DNA from: Mucilaginibacter aurantiaciroseus
GTDB lineage: Bacteria > Bacteroidota > Bacteroidia > Sphingobacteriales > Sphingobacteriaceae
DNA: 64,000 nt
Direction of reading: 5' to 3'
NCBI RefSeq assembly: GCF_024055595.1
Contig: NZ_JAMXOF010000002.1
Span: 744,001-808,000 of the forward strand
Shown here: positions 17,361 through 26,985 of the stretch, piece after piece
Numbering within the stretch: the stretch's first letter is position 1
Layout of the letters: each line of letters begins with the position of its first letter
Position numbers and translations under genes: made by a program
The notes under the pieces: generated by a model
What the model was told of the DNA's origin: nothing
The model's database searches: none
What the model saw: only the letters and a program-made list of their open reading frames with translations

Positions 17361-18245
17361 ATGAAAAAACTGCTTTTAATATTGCTGATGCTGATCTCTG
17401 TTTGCGCTTTTGCGCAGCGGAAAAAGCATGCGACAAAAAAGAAGGCCAAGACTACCAAGCACACAAAAAAACGTTCGTCAAGGCACCGCTCAAGCGGGGG
17501 GGGAGCCCGTGTAGAGGAGCACGTGGAGGAAGAAGAAAGGGTAACCTATCCGTTCTTCTCGGTGGATAGCGTTACCAAGAAACTGGTGCTGAAAGACCCG
17601 CCCGAAGAACGCGACCGCCCGTTTGTAATGGTGAACGATAACGAATACCACGGCCGCCTGCAGGACCTGAAGCCTGAAAGTATTTTGGATGTATCCGTTA
17701 TAAAACCGAAAGGCGCCAAAATGATGTACGGCCAAAAGGCTGCCGCGGGTGCGCTGATCGTGAAGACCAAACAAGCTTTGCCTGCCGATTTGCCAAGCAC
17801 GCTATTGCCTTTGCCAAAGCAACAAGGAAACCAAAAAGCCTTTGTGCTGAATGAGGAGGCAACGTTTGGAAAAGTATCAGATATCGACCCGGAAACTATC
17901 CTGAAAATTGATACGCTGATCCAGCCGAAATTTGTAGGCGCTACTGTGAACGATACCACGGTGAACGTCACCACCAAAAAGTATGGCACCAAGCTATACC
18001 AATGGAAATTTGGTACGTTGTCTAAAGCCTATAAATTATACATCCGCTCGCGCAGAGGTAAAGATCTGGCTGTTACTTACGTGATGCCTGATGGTATTGA
18101 ATTAACCGGCGAAGACAAACTGCAATTGTGGGAACTGGCCAGCAAAGCCGATATTAAAGCCGCCACCTTCACCGGCCCAAGCGGCCTTCGCAAGAAACGT
18201 AAACCGGCAAAGCTTATTATTGAACTAAACCAACCGGCAAATTAA
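17361..18245 (+). CDS. exported basic protein with degenerate plug-like repeats
   Basis: A 294-residue exported protein that I do not recognise as a named family. A signal peptide (to about AFAQR) is followed by a very basic segment rich in Lys/Arg/His/Thr/Ser at residues 20-47 and an acidic patch. Then come two weakened copies of the plug motif: MVNDNEYHGRLQDLKPESI with MMYGQKAAAGALIVKT (about 90-135), and VLNEEATFGKVSDIDPETI (about 155-180). The rest is mixed alpha/beta. It starts 1 nt after the preceding plug protein, of which it looks like a diverged relative. A palindromic element separates it from nuoL. Confidence 0.75.
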   Translation: MKKLLLILLMLISVCAFAQRKKHATKKKAKTTKHTKKRSSRHRSSGGGARVEEHVEEEERVTYPFFSVDSVTKKLVLKDPPEERDRPFVMVNDNEYHGRLQDLKPESILDVSVIKPKGAKMMYGQKAAAGALIVKTKQALPADLPSTLLPLPKQQGNQKAFVLNEEATFGKVSDIDPETILKIDTLIQPKFVGATVNDTTVNVTTKKYGTKLYQWKFGTLSKAYKLYIRSRRGKDLAVTYVMPDGIELTGEDKLQLWELASKADIKAATFTGPSGLRKKRKPAKLIIELNQPAN

Positions 18246-18288
18246 GATGAAAGTAGGCCTTGGTAAATATTATGAGATAACTTTCCCA

Positions 18289-18367
18289 CTTGAGAGGGGC
18301 AAGGGGTGTGTTAGTCGCGCGACTAACACACCCCTGCAACAACGCAGCCCAACACTCCCCTCTCAAG
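18289..18367. repeat. nested palindromes inside the nuo operon
   Basis: The inner element at 18302-18335 is a perfect 34-nt palindrome centred on GCGC. It is enclosed by perfect 11-bp inverted repeats CTTGAGAGGGG (18289-18299) and CCCCTCTCAAG (18357-18367). It lies in the 161-nt gap before nuoL, so any transcript reading through the operon would fold it. There is no clear T-tract, so it looks more like an inserted palindromic repeat than a simple terminator. Confidence 0.85.
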
Positions 18368-18406
18368 AGGGGAACAAAAAATACTTAATTTTATATTAGA
18401 TATAAT

Positions 18407-20470
18407 TTGAACCCAACCCTACCACAAACCGACGCGCAAACCGTAACCCTTGCTATTATAGCAGTGGTTTTGCCTTTTGCTGCCTTTTTGGTAAACTTTT
18501 TACTGTTAGGTAAAAGCAAGGTATCGGGCTGGGTATCTACATTAGCAATATTGGTAAGTACCGTACTTGCCGCTAATGTGTTCTTTAAAATTTGGGGCAG
18601 CCATACCATTCATGCGCAACAGGTTTGGTTTACCATTGGCGCTACTAAAGTACAGGCGGGGGTTTTGCTCAATAACCTTTCGGTATTGCTGTTGTTGCTG
18701 GTCCCGGTGATCGCCTTGCCGGTGCATATTTACTCCACCGCCTACATGGAGGATGATGACGGCTACAGCCGTTATTTCCGTTATTTAAGTCTGTTTTGTT
18801 TTAGCATGCTGGCTTTGGTGGTGGTAGATAACCTGATACTGCTTTACGCCTTTTGGGAGATGGTGGGCTTTTCATCCTACCTCTTAATAGGTTTCTGGTT
18901 CACGCGCGAGAGTGCCATCATCGCCAATAAAAAAGCCTTTATCATGAACAGGATAGGGGATATTGGCCTGCTCTCGGCAATTATTATCCTGTTCACCCAG
19001 TTCCATACGTTTGATCTGGAACAACTTTTTGCCGAAAAAGGCCTCATAGAAAATGCCATCATCGCCAATGGCGAATGGACGAGCACTTTAGGCAGTATCC
19101 CGGCAACCTGGCAATACGTTGCCTTCGGCGGGATCTTTTTGGCCGTGGCAGCAAAGTCGGCACAGTTCCCGTTACATACCTGGCTGCCCGATGCGATGGA
19201 GGGGCCAACCTCGGTTTCGGCATTGATCCACGCGGCAACCATGGTGGCGGCAGGGGTATTTTTGCTGGGCAGGTTTTACCCAATGTTTACGGGTACCGAG
19301 CTAACCATCCTGGCGGTTATTGGTTGTTTTACCGCGTTTATGGCCGCTACCATCGCCCTTACGCAAAACGACCTGAAACGGATTTTAGCATACTCCACCA
19401 TATCGCAATTAGGTTTTATGGTAATGGCCATGGGGGTGGGTGCTTACGCCTCCTCGTTGTTCCATTTGGCTACTCACGCGTTCTTTAAATGTTTACTTTT
19501 TTTGGTTGCGGGTATTGTCATCCATCAAATGAAACAGATTAAGGACGATAACAACCTGGACACCGACCCGCAAAACATCCTGCATATGGGTGGCCTGCGC
19601 AAAAAATTACCACTAACGTTTATCGCAGCGTTAATTGGGGGCATCGCCTTGACCGGCTTGCCGCTCACCTCTGGCTACCTGTCAAAAGACGGCATCCTGA
19701 TCCAGGCGTTTGACTGGAGCGATGATAAGGGAGGCTTACTAAAATTAATCCCATATTTTGCCCTTCTCACCAGCTGGTTAACGGCTTTTTACGTAGCAAG
19801 GCTTATTACCAAAGTTTTCTTTGGCGAGTTCCGCCTTCAAAAGATGAATCCGCATATCCGAATCCACATGGGCGATGGCGGCTGGCAATACAAACTGCCG
19901 TTGGTGTTTTTAGCGATCTGCTGTTTGTTCCCGGTGTTCTCATACAGCCCGGTGTTTTATGAAGATGCATGGTTGTACAAAGGATTTTTGCTGACCAATA
20001 TTTTTGTCCGCCAAAACCTTTTCCATGTCATCATTCCGTTAATTGTAGTGATTTTAAGCGTGGTGGTGATGTATGGCGCATATGTAATTTATGTAAAACG
20101 CAATACCTGGTCGTTCCCGCAAAAGGGGCTGCTGTATCGCATCTCATTTAACGAGTGGTATATCGACAGGTTCTACAACCGCGTCATCATACGTTTTGTA
20201 ATGTGGCTGAGCAACGCCTTTTATTGGTTTGAGAAAAAAGTGGTGGATGGCTTTGTAAATTCACTCGAAAAAGTTGGATTAGCCATTGCGGGTATTGCCG
20301 CCTGGTTTGATAAAAACATTGTGGATGGCTTCCTGCATTTGGTTGCAGATGTAGTGCACGGCATTGGTAGTTTTGCCCGCCGTTTCCAAGGGGGTAAAAT
20401 TCAATATTATTTATACAGCATGCTATTAGTGCTGATCACCGTATTTATTTTAAAACTGATCTGGACCTGA
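18407..20470 (+). CDS. nuoL: NADH-quinone oxidoreductase subunit L
   Basis: Largest antiporter-like subunit of the complex I membrane arm, 687 residues, with about 16 helices including the long lateral helix near the C terminus. Diagnostic segments are YAFWEMVGFSSYLLIGFW with the conserved Glu near residue 150, AAKSAQFPLHTWLPDAMEGP near 250, SALIHAATMVAAGVFLL, and TLTQNDLKRILAYSTISQLG-like text near 320. The frame begins with TTG. Its TGA stop overlaps the nuoM ATG by one base. Confidence 0.95.
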   Translation: MNPTLPQTDAQTVTLAIIAVVLPFAAFLVNFLLLGKSKVSGWVSTLAILVSTVLAANVFFKIWGSHTIHAQQVWFTIGATKVQAGVLLNNLSVLLLLLVPVIALPVHIYSTAYMEDDDGYSRYFRYLSLFCFSMLALVVVDNLILLYAFWEMVGFSSYLLIGFWFTRESAIIANKKAFIMNRIGDIGLLSAIIILFTQFHTFDLEQLFAEKGLIENAIIANGEWTSTLGSIPATWQYVAFGGIFLAVAAKSAQFPLHTWLPDAMEGPTSVSALIHAATMVAAGVFLLGRFYPMFTGTELTILAVIGCFTAFMAATIALTQNDLKRILAYSTISQLGFMVMAMGVGAYASSLFHLATHAFFKCLLFLVAGIVIHQMKQIKDDNNLDTDPQNILHMGGLRKKLPLTFIAALIGGIALTGLPLTSGYLSKDGILIQAFDWSDDKGGLLKLIPYFALLTSWLTAFYVARLITKVFFGEFRLQKMNPHIRIHMGDGGWQYKLPLVFLAICCLFPVFSYSPVFYEDAWLYKGFLLTNIFVRQNLFHVIIPLIVVILSVVVMYGAYVIYVKRNTWSFPQKGLLYRISFNEWYIDRFYNRVIIRFVMWLSNAFYWFEKKVVDGFVNSLEKVGLAIAGIAAWFDKNIVDGFLHLVADVVHGIGSFARRFQGGKIQYYLYSMLLVLITVFILKLIWT

Positions 20471-22074
20471 TGAATATATTAACCCTGCTCATTTTTACCC
20501 CAATTTTGTTTGGCTTAGTTATTCTGCTGCTGCCATCATCACTGCGCGCGAGTTTTAAGTTCATTACGCTGGCGGCTACGTTTTTACAGTTGTGTTTCAG
20601 CATTTACATTTACCTGCACTTTCAGACAGGGGTGGCACACGCGGGCATCAACCACGAGGATCAGTTCCAGTTTGTTCAAAAACTCCCGTGGATCAGCCTC
20701 GATCTTGGTTCGATGGGCAAAATGCAGATAGAATATTTTGTGGGGATAGACGGTATTTCAGTAACGCTATTGGTGATGACCTCGCTGGTAATGGTGATAG
20801 CCGCCATTGCATCCTGGGAAATAAAAAGCAACCTGAAAGGTTTTTTTGCCCTGTTCCTGTTGCTGGATATGGCTGTAGTCGGCGTGTTCTGCGCGCTGGA
20901 TTTCTTTTTGTTTTACACTTTTTACGAACTAATGCTGCTGCCATTATACTTTATGATAGGCATGTGGGGAGGCGCAAGGCGAGAGTACGCGTCTATTAAA
21001 TTTTTCCTGTACACGCTGTTCGGTTCGGTGTTTATGTTGTTGGTGATGGTGGGTTTATACCTGTCGGTTAAAGATCCGGTTACGGGCAACCACACCTTCA
21101 ATATCATCCACATGATGAACCCGGCAAATTATATCGATGGATCGGTATTCTCCTTACTCAGCAACGCTACCATTTTGGGCATGCCTGCGCGTACCGTTGG
21201 TTTTGTGGTGCTGTTTGTTGCCTTTGCTATTAAAGTGCCAGTAGTGCCCTTTCATACCTGGTTACCTGATGCCCACGTAGAGGCACCGACCCCGGTATCT
21301 ATCATCCTTGCCGGCATCCTGCTAAAAATTGGCGGCTACGGTATTATCCGCATCTGTATAGGCATCTTCCCTGAGGTTGCTTTATCCGGCGCATTTTGGC
21401 TTGGCTTATTGGGAGTGATCTCCATATTATATGGCGCTTTTAACGCCCTTGCCCAGCGCGATCTGAAACGCATGATCGCCTATTCATCTGTATCGCACAT
21501 GGGTTTTGTGCTTTTGGGCATCGCCTCCAATACAGCCGAGGGCATCAGCGGCGCTGTACTGCAAATGGTAAGCCACGGGTTTTTATCAACCATGCTGTTC
21601 TTCCTGGTAGGGGTGATCTATAATAGGGTACACGACAGAGATATCTATAATTTCCGCGGATTAGGTACATTGATGCCGCGGTATACCGTTTATGTGATGG
21701 TGGCATTTTTCGCTTCTTTAGGTCTGCCCGGTTTCTCGGCTTTTGTGGCCGAAGCATTTACGCTGGCTGGTGCTTTTAAATCACATTCGGTTAACGGCTT
21801 GTTGCCTTACTGGATGGCTATCTGCGGCTCAATAGGTATTTTGTTAAGCGCGGCCTATTTTCTGTGGACCTTGCAGCGCATGTTCTTCGGCGCCGTATCC
21901 CTAAAAGGTGGCGACGTTTGGAAGACAGCCCTAACCGATCTCAACTTCCGCGAAACGGCCACCTTGTTGCCGCTGGCTTTGATCGCATTGCTATTAGGCA
22001 TCCTGCCATCGCTGGTGCTTGGCAAGGTGAACGATTCGGTACTGGCGTTGATCCAATTTATCCAGGCGAAATAA
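20470..22074 (+). CDS. nuoM: NADH-quinone oxidoreductase subunit M
   Basis: Second antiporter-like proton-pumping subunit, 534 residues and about 14 helices. It has the conserved Glu helix FLFYTFYELMLLPLYFMIG, the FHTWLPDAHVEAPTPVSIIL loop with a partner Lys, and RDLKRMIAYSSVSHMGFV. It overlaps nuoL by one base and is followed after 72 nt by a DUF4139 gene instead of nuoN. Otherwise it is normal in length and motifs. Confidence 0.95.
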   Translation: MNILTLLIFTPILFGLVILLLPSSLRASFKFITLAATFLQLCFSIYIYLHFQTGVAHAGINHEDQFQFVQKLPWISLDLGSMGKMQIEYFVGIDGISVTLLVMTSLVMVIAAIASWEIKSNLKGFFALFLLLDMAVVGVFCALDFFLFYTFYELMLLPLYFMIGMWGGARREYASIKFFLYTLFGSVFMLLVMVGLYLSVKDPVTGNHTFNIIHMMNPANYIDGSVFSLLSNATILGMPARTVGFVVLFVAFAIKVPVVPFHTWLPDAHVEAPTPVSIILAGILLKIGGYGIIRICIGIFPEVALSGAFWLGLLGVISILYGAFNALAQRDLKRMIAYSSVSHMGFVLLGIASNTAEGISGAVLQMVSHGFLSTMLFFLVGVIYNRVHDRDIYNFRGLGTLMPRYTVYVMVAFFASLGLPGFSAFVAEAFTLAGAFKSHSVNGLLPYWMAICGSIGILLSAAYFLWTLQRMFFGAVSLKGGDVWKTALTDLNFRETATLLPLALIALLLGILPSLVLGKVNDSVLALIQFIQAK

Positions 22075-22146
22075 ATTTTCATTTATTTCTACATCGGTTT
22101 ATGGAAAACTTAAGGCTTGCGCATCATACAGATAAAATTAAATATC

Positions 22147-24048
22147 ATGACTAAAAAGTTATTATTTATTGCCTGCCTGTTCATCAGCATTGCGCGTGTA
22201 GCAAACGCCGATGATTCCCAAAAGATCGTATCAAAGGTGCAAAAGGTTACCCTGTTTTTAAACGGGGCGCAAGTAACCCGCACATCGCCTGTAAACTTGG
22301 CTCCCGGCACATCCACTTTAGTGTTCGAAAATATTTCTCCTGGTATCGATGTGCAAAGCATCCAGGTACGTGCCGCCGGCGATTTTACCATCCTGTCGGT
22401 AAAGCACGAATTGAATTACTTGAACGAGCAAGCTAAACAAAAGCATGTAGATGAATTACAGACCCAGCAAAAGGCCCTGAATGACAAAATATCGCTCCTG
22501 AATTACGCTTTAACAATTAACCAGGAAGAATACAATATGCTGGTTAAAAACCAGGTGGTGAGCGGTCAAAACAGCAATTTGGATGTGCTTAAATTAAAGC
22601 AAGCGCTGGATTACCAGACCATCCGCCTCACCGAGATCAAAAAGAAAGAGCAAACTATTAACAACCAGGTTGCCGACCTGAATGTACAGCAACAACGCTT
22701 CGCCAAACAAATTAATGACGTATTGCGTGGCAGCAGCGCCGTAACCAGCAATATATTGGTGACGGTTTCATCAAAGGTGGCGGCGCAAGCGCAGTTTATG
22801 CTTACCTATCTGGTTAATAACGCCAACTGGTACCCAACTTACGATATCAGGGCCAAAAATGTGAACAGCCCGATCACCATTTCCTATAAAGCCAACGTGA
22901 GCCAGCAAAGCGGCGAGGACTGGAAAAATGTAAAGCTTACCCTATCGACAGGTAACCCAACCGTTAGCGGCAGTAAACCCGAACTATCGCCGTATTATTT
23001 AAATTATGGCATGTATTATTCAGGCCAGCAATCGGCAATTACCAAGGTAACGGGTAGGGTGTTTGGGCAGGACGATCGCCTGCCACTTCCCGGCGTAGCT
23101 ATAAGGATTAAGGGGACGTCCATCGGTACACAAACCGATGCGGCAGGTAACTACTCGATACAGGTGCCCAACAGCAGCGCTATTTTAGAGTATAGCTTCA
23201 TCGGTTACGAAAAAATGGAACGCACTGCAACGGTGCCGGTGTTAAACATTGGCCTGAAAGCATCTTCGCAGCAATTGAATGAAGTTGTGGTAACTGGATA
23301 TTCATCTATAGAAGGCTATTTGCAAGGAAAAGCCGCTGGGGTAAATGTTCAGAGCTCGCCGGGATCTGCTGCGGAAATAAGGATCCGTGGTGCTGCCAGT
23401 ATTCAATCCACCCCGATAGAAGTCCAGCAGGTAGAGAACCAAACCAACGTAGAGTTTAACATCGCTAACCCATACTCTGTTCCAAGTGACGGAAAACAAT
23501 ACCTGGTGGAGATAAATGAAGTAAACACCGATGCTACCTACCAATACTTTGTTGCGCCTAAGCTAAGCACCGATGTATTCCTGACCGCGCGCATCACCGA
23601 CTGGAACAAATACAACTTTTTATCGGGCGAGGCCAACCTGTTTTTTGAGGGCACGTTTATTGGTAAATCGTTAATTGATACCCACGCCACTGCCGATACC
23701 TTAAATTTATCGTTAGGTACCGATAGAAATATTGTGGTAACCCGTACCTTGCAAAAAGATTTGACAGAGAAGCAAGGCTTCGGCTCCAACAAAAAAGAAA
23801 CCCGCGACTGGCTCATAACCGTGAAGAACCGTAAGAACCAGCCCGTGAATTTATTGTTGGAAGACCAGGTGCCGGTATCGCAAAACTCGGCCATTGAGGT
23901 AGAAACGCAAGACGTAAGCGGTGCGCAGATGGATAAGCTTACCGGTAAATTATCGTGGAGCCAGAACCTGAAACCGCAGGAAGAGAAACAATTACATTTA
24001 AAATACCAGGTTAAATATCCAAAAAACCAGTTAGTTATAGTACAATAA
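22147..24048 (+). CDS. MuiA/DUF4139 protein with inserted carboxypeptidase-regulatory and plug-like module
   Basis: An exported protein of 633 residues whose signal peptide runs to about RVANA. ATG 22147 is chosen over an upstream TTG because it starts the signal peptide. An N-terminal DUF4140-like strand domain and a coiled coil (about residues 95-200) lead into the DUF4139 region, which resumes at the C terminus. Between them, at about 300-425, sits a CarboxypepD_reg domain (VTGRVFGQDDRLPLPGVAIR, GNYSIQVP) followed by the TonB-box-like LNEVVVTGY and the start of a plug. DUF4139 proteins include the so-called mucoidy inhibitor A; their activity is unknown. It lies between nuoM and nuoN, 5 nt before the latter. 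Confidence 0.8.
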   Translation: MTKKLLFIACLFISIARVANADDSQKIVSKVQKVTLFLNGAQVTRTSPVNLAPGTSTLVFENISPGIDVQSIQVRAAGDFTILSVKHELNYLNEQAKQKHVDELQTQQKALNDKISLLNYALTINQEEYNMLVKNQVVSGQNSNLDVLKLKQALDYQTIRLTEIKKKEQTINNQVADLNVQQQRFAKQINDVLRGSSAVTSNILVTVSSKVAAQAQFMLTYLVNNANWYPTYDIRAKNVNSPITISYKANVSQQSGEDWKNVKLTLSTGNPTVSGSKPELSPYYLNYGMYYSGQQSAITKVTGRVFGQDDRLPLPGVAIRIKGTSIGTQTDAAGNYSIQVPNSSAILEYSFIGYEKMERTATVPVLNIGLKASSQQLNEVVVTGYSSIEGYLQGKAAGVNVQSSPGSAAEIRIRGAASIQSTPIEVQQVENQTNVEFNIANPYSVPSDGKQYLVEINEVNTDATYQYFVAPKLSTDVFLTARITDWNKYNFLSGEANLFFEGTFIGKSLIDTHATADTLNLSLGTDRNIVVTRTLQKDLTEKQGFGSNKKETRDWLITVKNRKNQPVNLLLEDQVPVSQNSAIEVETQDVSGAQMDKLTGKLSWSQNLKPQEEKQLHLKYQVKYPKNQLVIVQ

Positions 24049-24053
24049 AATAA

Positions 24054-25568
24054 ATGAAGGATCTGTTACCCGAAGTTACCACCCAGTTAAACGAAGTATT
24101 ACGCGGCCTGCGCTTTTTTGTGCCCGAGCTATATTTAACCGCCTTGTTTATTTTGGTGCTGGTAACAGATCTTTTATTTGGTAAACGTTCGGCAAAATTA
24201 TGCCGCGCGGTAGCAACAGGGGGTATGATGATTGTGATCGTACAGGTCATCAGTCAAAAATTAAGCTTCAACGCAAATGATACCGCCCGGTTTTTTAGCG
24301 GCATGTTATTGCTGCATCATACCGGCATTGTATTTAAATTGATTATTGATGTGCTGGCGCTTGTCCTGCTCTTCTACTTTGCGTGGGATAAGAAACTGGC
24401 ATCGCACAAAAAAGGGTTGTCGGACTTGTACACTATTGTCATCGGCTCGGTATTGGGCTTACATTTAATGACCATGGCGGTAAATTTTCTGTCCATTTAT
24501 TTGGCTATCGAAATGGTTTCCATTGCATCGTACCTGTTGGCAGCCTACCGTACCGATAACGCCAAAAGCACCGAGGCGGGTTTGAAATATGTACTCTTCG
24601 GCGCGGCGGCGTCGGCAGTAATGCTGTATGGTATCTCGCTTGTCTATGCCTTCTGTGGTTCGCTTGATATTTTCTCGCGCGAGATGCAGGCGGGGCTGAT
24701 CCAGGTAAATCCTGTAAGCGTTTCCTTCGCGCTAACATTGATATTATTGGGAATTGGGTTTAAACTTTCGCTGGTGCCGGCGCATTTTTATGTGCCCGAT
24801 GTTTATGAGGGCGCGGCAACTCCGGTAACGGCCTACCTGTCTACCTTACCAAAAATAGCAGCCTTTGCCTTACTGATTAATTTTATCACACCATTCATCA
24901 CCTCCAGCGGCATGTATATTAACTGGGCGGGGTTAAACTTCAGGCTGGTATTATCGGCAGTGGGTATCGCTACCATGGTGGTGGGTAATTTTGCAGCGGT
25001 TTGGCAAAATAGTGTAAAACGGATGCTGGCCTACTCTGGCATAGCGCATACCGGTTTTGCCTTGATGGCCGTGGTTACCTTTAGCGGGCAGGGGCTAACC
25101 GCATTAACTTATTACCTGCTGGTTTACGGCCTGGCAAATATTGCCGCGCTTATGCTGGCCAACTATTTTGAAAATAACGAGGGCATCACCAACATAAGTG
25201 ATTATAAAGGCCTCGGCTTTAAATACCCGCTGGCATCTGTAGCATTTGTAATAATATTGATCTCCCTAACGGGGATTCCCATCAGCGCGGGATTTATAGG
25301 GAAGGTTGTGGTATTTTCGGCAATGTATGGCGTATACCAGCAAACGCATGATATCTGGCTGATGGGCATGCTGATAACCGGCGCGATTACTACCGTTGTT
25401 GGTTTGTTCTACTACATCAAGATCCCGTTGAACTTATTTTTAAAACGCGTTGAAATTACCCCGAACGAAAATTTGCAATCGCGTAACCTGGTGATTTTTT
25501 CATCTGTTGTTGCGTTATTGCTAATAATTTTTGGACTTATCCCCGATAAATTGATTAATTTATTGTAA
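24054..25568 (+). CDS. nuoN: NADH-quinone oxidoreductase subunit N
   Basis: Third antiporter-like subunit of complex I, 504 residues with about 14 helices. Features are LAIEMVSIASYLLAAY with the conserved Glu, LVPAHFYVPDVYEGAATPVT with the His/Lys loop, and SVKRMLAYSGIAHTGFAL. It closes the nuo block. It starts 5 nt after the DUF4139 stop, so the foreign-looking gene must be translated within the same transcript. No strong terminator is seen in the 75 nt before amt. Confidence 0.95.
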   Translation: MKDLLPEVTTQLNEVLRGLRFFVPELYLTALFILVLVTDLLFGKRSAKLCRAVATGGMMIVIVQVISQKLSFNANDTARFFSGMLLLHHTGIVFKLIIDVLALVLLFYFAWDKKLASHKKGLSDLYTIVIGSVLGLHLMTMAVNFLSIYLAIEMVSIASYLLAAYRTDNAKSTEAGLKYVLFGAAASAVMLYGISLVYAFCGSLDIFSREMQAGLIQVNPVSVSFALTLILLGIGFKLSLVPAHFYVPDVYEGAATPVTAYLSTLPKIAAFALLINFITPFITSSGMYINWAGLNFRLVLSAVGIATMVVGNFAAVWQNSVKRMLAYSGIAHTGFALMAVVTFSGQGLTALTYYLLVYGLANIAALMLANYFENNEGITNISDYKGLGFKYPLASVAFVIILISLTGIPISAGFIGKVVVFSAMYGVYQQTHDIWLMGMLITGAITTVVGLFYYIKIPLNLFLKRVEITPNENLQSRNLVIFSSVVALLLIIFGLIPDKLINLL

Positions 25569-25643
25569 TTGTTTCATTTTTTATAAAATGTCTACTAAAA
25601 TTGTATAAATTGAGCCCGTTTTAATAAATGGTTTTAATTTGAT

Positions 25644-26951
25644 ATGAAACGTTACTTTCCCTTTTTTGTAATTCTTGTTATTTTATCACTTACGTTTGTT
25701 TTTCCATCCGTAGAATACGATAAAAACGTAAAATCTAACTTTAATACCGGCGATATCGCCTGGATGTTAATGTCTACCGCCCTTGTTTTAATTATGACCC
25801 CCGGGCTTGCCTTTTTTTACGGCGGAATGGTGAATAAAAAGAATGTTATATCTACAATGCTGCAAAGTATTGTGTGTATGGTGATTATTACGGTGCTTTG
25901 GGGCATATTTGGCTTTAGTTTAGCCTTTGGCGATAGCATTGGCGGCGTAATTGGCAATCCATCTACCTTTTTTATGATGAAGGGCATGCTGGGCAACGCC
26001 AGCTGGAAAGCTGCGCCAACTATCCCGCTGTTATTATTTGCCATGTACCAGTTAAAATTCGCCATTATTACCCCGGCGCTAATAACAGGTGCTTTTGCAG
26101 AAAGGATTCGTTTTAACTCTTACATCATATTTTTGGTGCTGTTCAGCATCTTCATCTTCTCGCCATTGGCGCACGCCACCTGGCACCCGGATGGTGTGTT
26201 AGCCAAACTGGGCGTGCTGGATTTTGCAGGCGGTACGGTAGTACACATGTCGGCAGGTTGGGCGGCATTGGCCTCAGCCTTATTCCTAAAACGCCGTAAC
26301 GAAGCTAACCACGCACCCGCGCGCATTACTTATGTAATGATAGGCACGGGTTTACTATGGTTCGGATGGTTTGGTTTTAACGCGGGCTCTGCATTTGGCG
26401 CAAACCATTTGGCGGTAACCGCATTGGCAACAAGCACTACAGCATCTGCCGCGGCCGGTGTTACCTGGATCTTTTTTGATATGCTGCGCGGCCGCAAGCC
26501 ATCGGCCATGGGTACTTGTATAGGTGCAGTGGTGGGTTTGGTTGCCATAACCCCGGCAGCAGGTTTTGTAAGCGTTCCGCATTCGCTGGCCATCGGTATC
26601 ATCTCTGCCGTGGTAAGTAACCTGGTTGTAGAATGGCGCACCCGTACCACTATCGATGATACGCTTGACGTATTTCCTTGCCATGGTGTGGGCGGTATGG
26701 TAGGTATGTTACTAACCGGCGTATTTGCCAACCACAACGTAAACCCAGCCAACGTAACCGGCGACGGGCTATTCTTTGGTCACACCCATTTGTTTTTCAT
26801 TCAGCTATTCGCGCTGGTAGCTACTTCCATATTCTCGTTCTTCGGGTCGGTAATATTGTTAAAAGTTACCGACATGATCTCGCCATTGCGGGTTTCTAAA
26901 GAAGATGAAATTTTGGGATTGGATATCAGCCAGCACGGGGAGAAATTGTAA
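25644..26951 (+). CDS. amt: ammonium transporter
   Basis: Amt/Rh-family channel-like ammonium transporter, 435 residues and 11-12 helices, probably with a cleaved or uncleaved N-terminal signal segment. The twin pore histidines are present in GGTVVHMSAGWAAL and DVFPCHGVGGMVG, and the signature GLAFFYGGMVNKKNV near residue 55 is intact. No glnK/glnB partner gene follows, although amt is often paired with one, so PII regulation would have to act in trans. Confidence 0.95.
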   Translation: MKRYFPFFVILVILSLTFVFPSVEYDKNVKSNFNTGDIAWMLMSTALVLIMTPGLAFFYGGMVNKKNVISTMLQSIVCMVIITVLWGIFGFSLAFGDSIGGVIGNPSTFFMMKGMLGNASWKAAPTIPLLLFAMYQLKFAIITPALITGAFAERIRFNSYIIFLVLFSIFIFSPLAHATWHPDGVLAKLGVLDFAGGTVVHMSAGWAALASALFLKRRNEANHAPARITYVMIGTGLLWFGWFGFNAGSAFGANHLAVTALATSTTASAAAGVTWIFFDMLRGRKPSAMGTCIGAVVGLVAITPAAGFVSVPHSLAIGIISAVVSNLVVEWRTRTTIDDTLDVFPCHGVGGMVGMLLTGVFANHNVNPANVTGDGLFFGHTHLFFIQLFALVATSIFSFFGSVILLKVTDMISPLRVSKEDEILGLDISQHGEKL

Positions 26952-26985
26952 GGAAAAAAACTCAATCGGAAATTTTTATGCAAGG

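Noticed and set aside
14237..26951. Genomic island around the nuo/amt region
   Set aside because: No integrase, tRNA attachment site or clear codon-use shift is seen; the genes are core respiratory and nitrogen functions.
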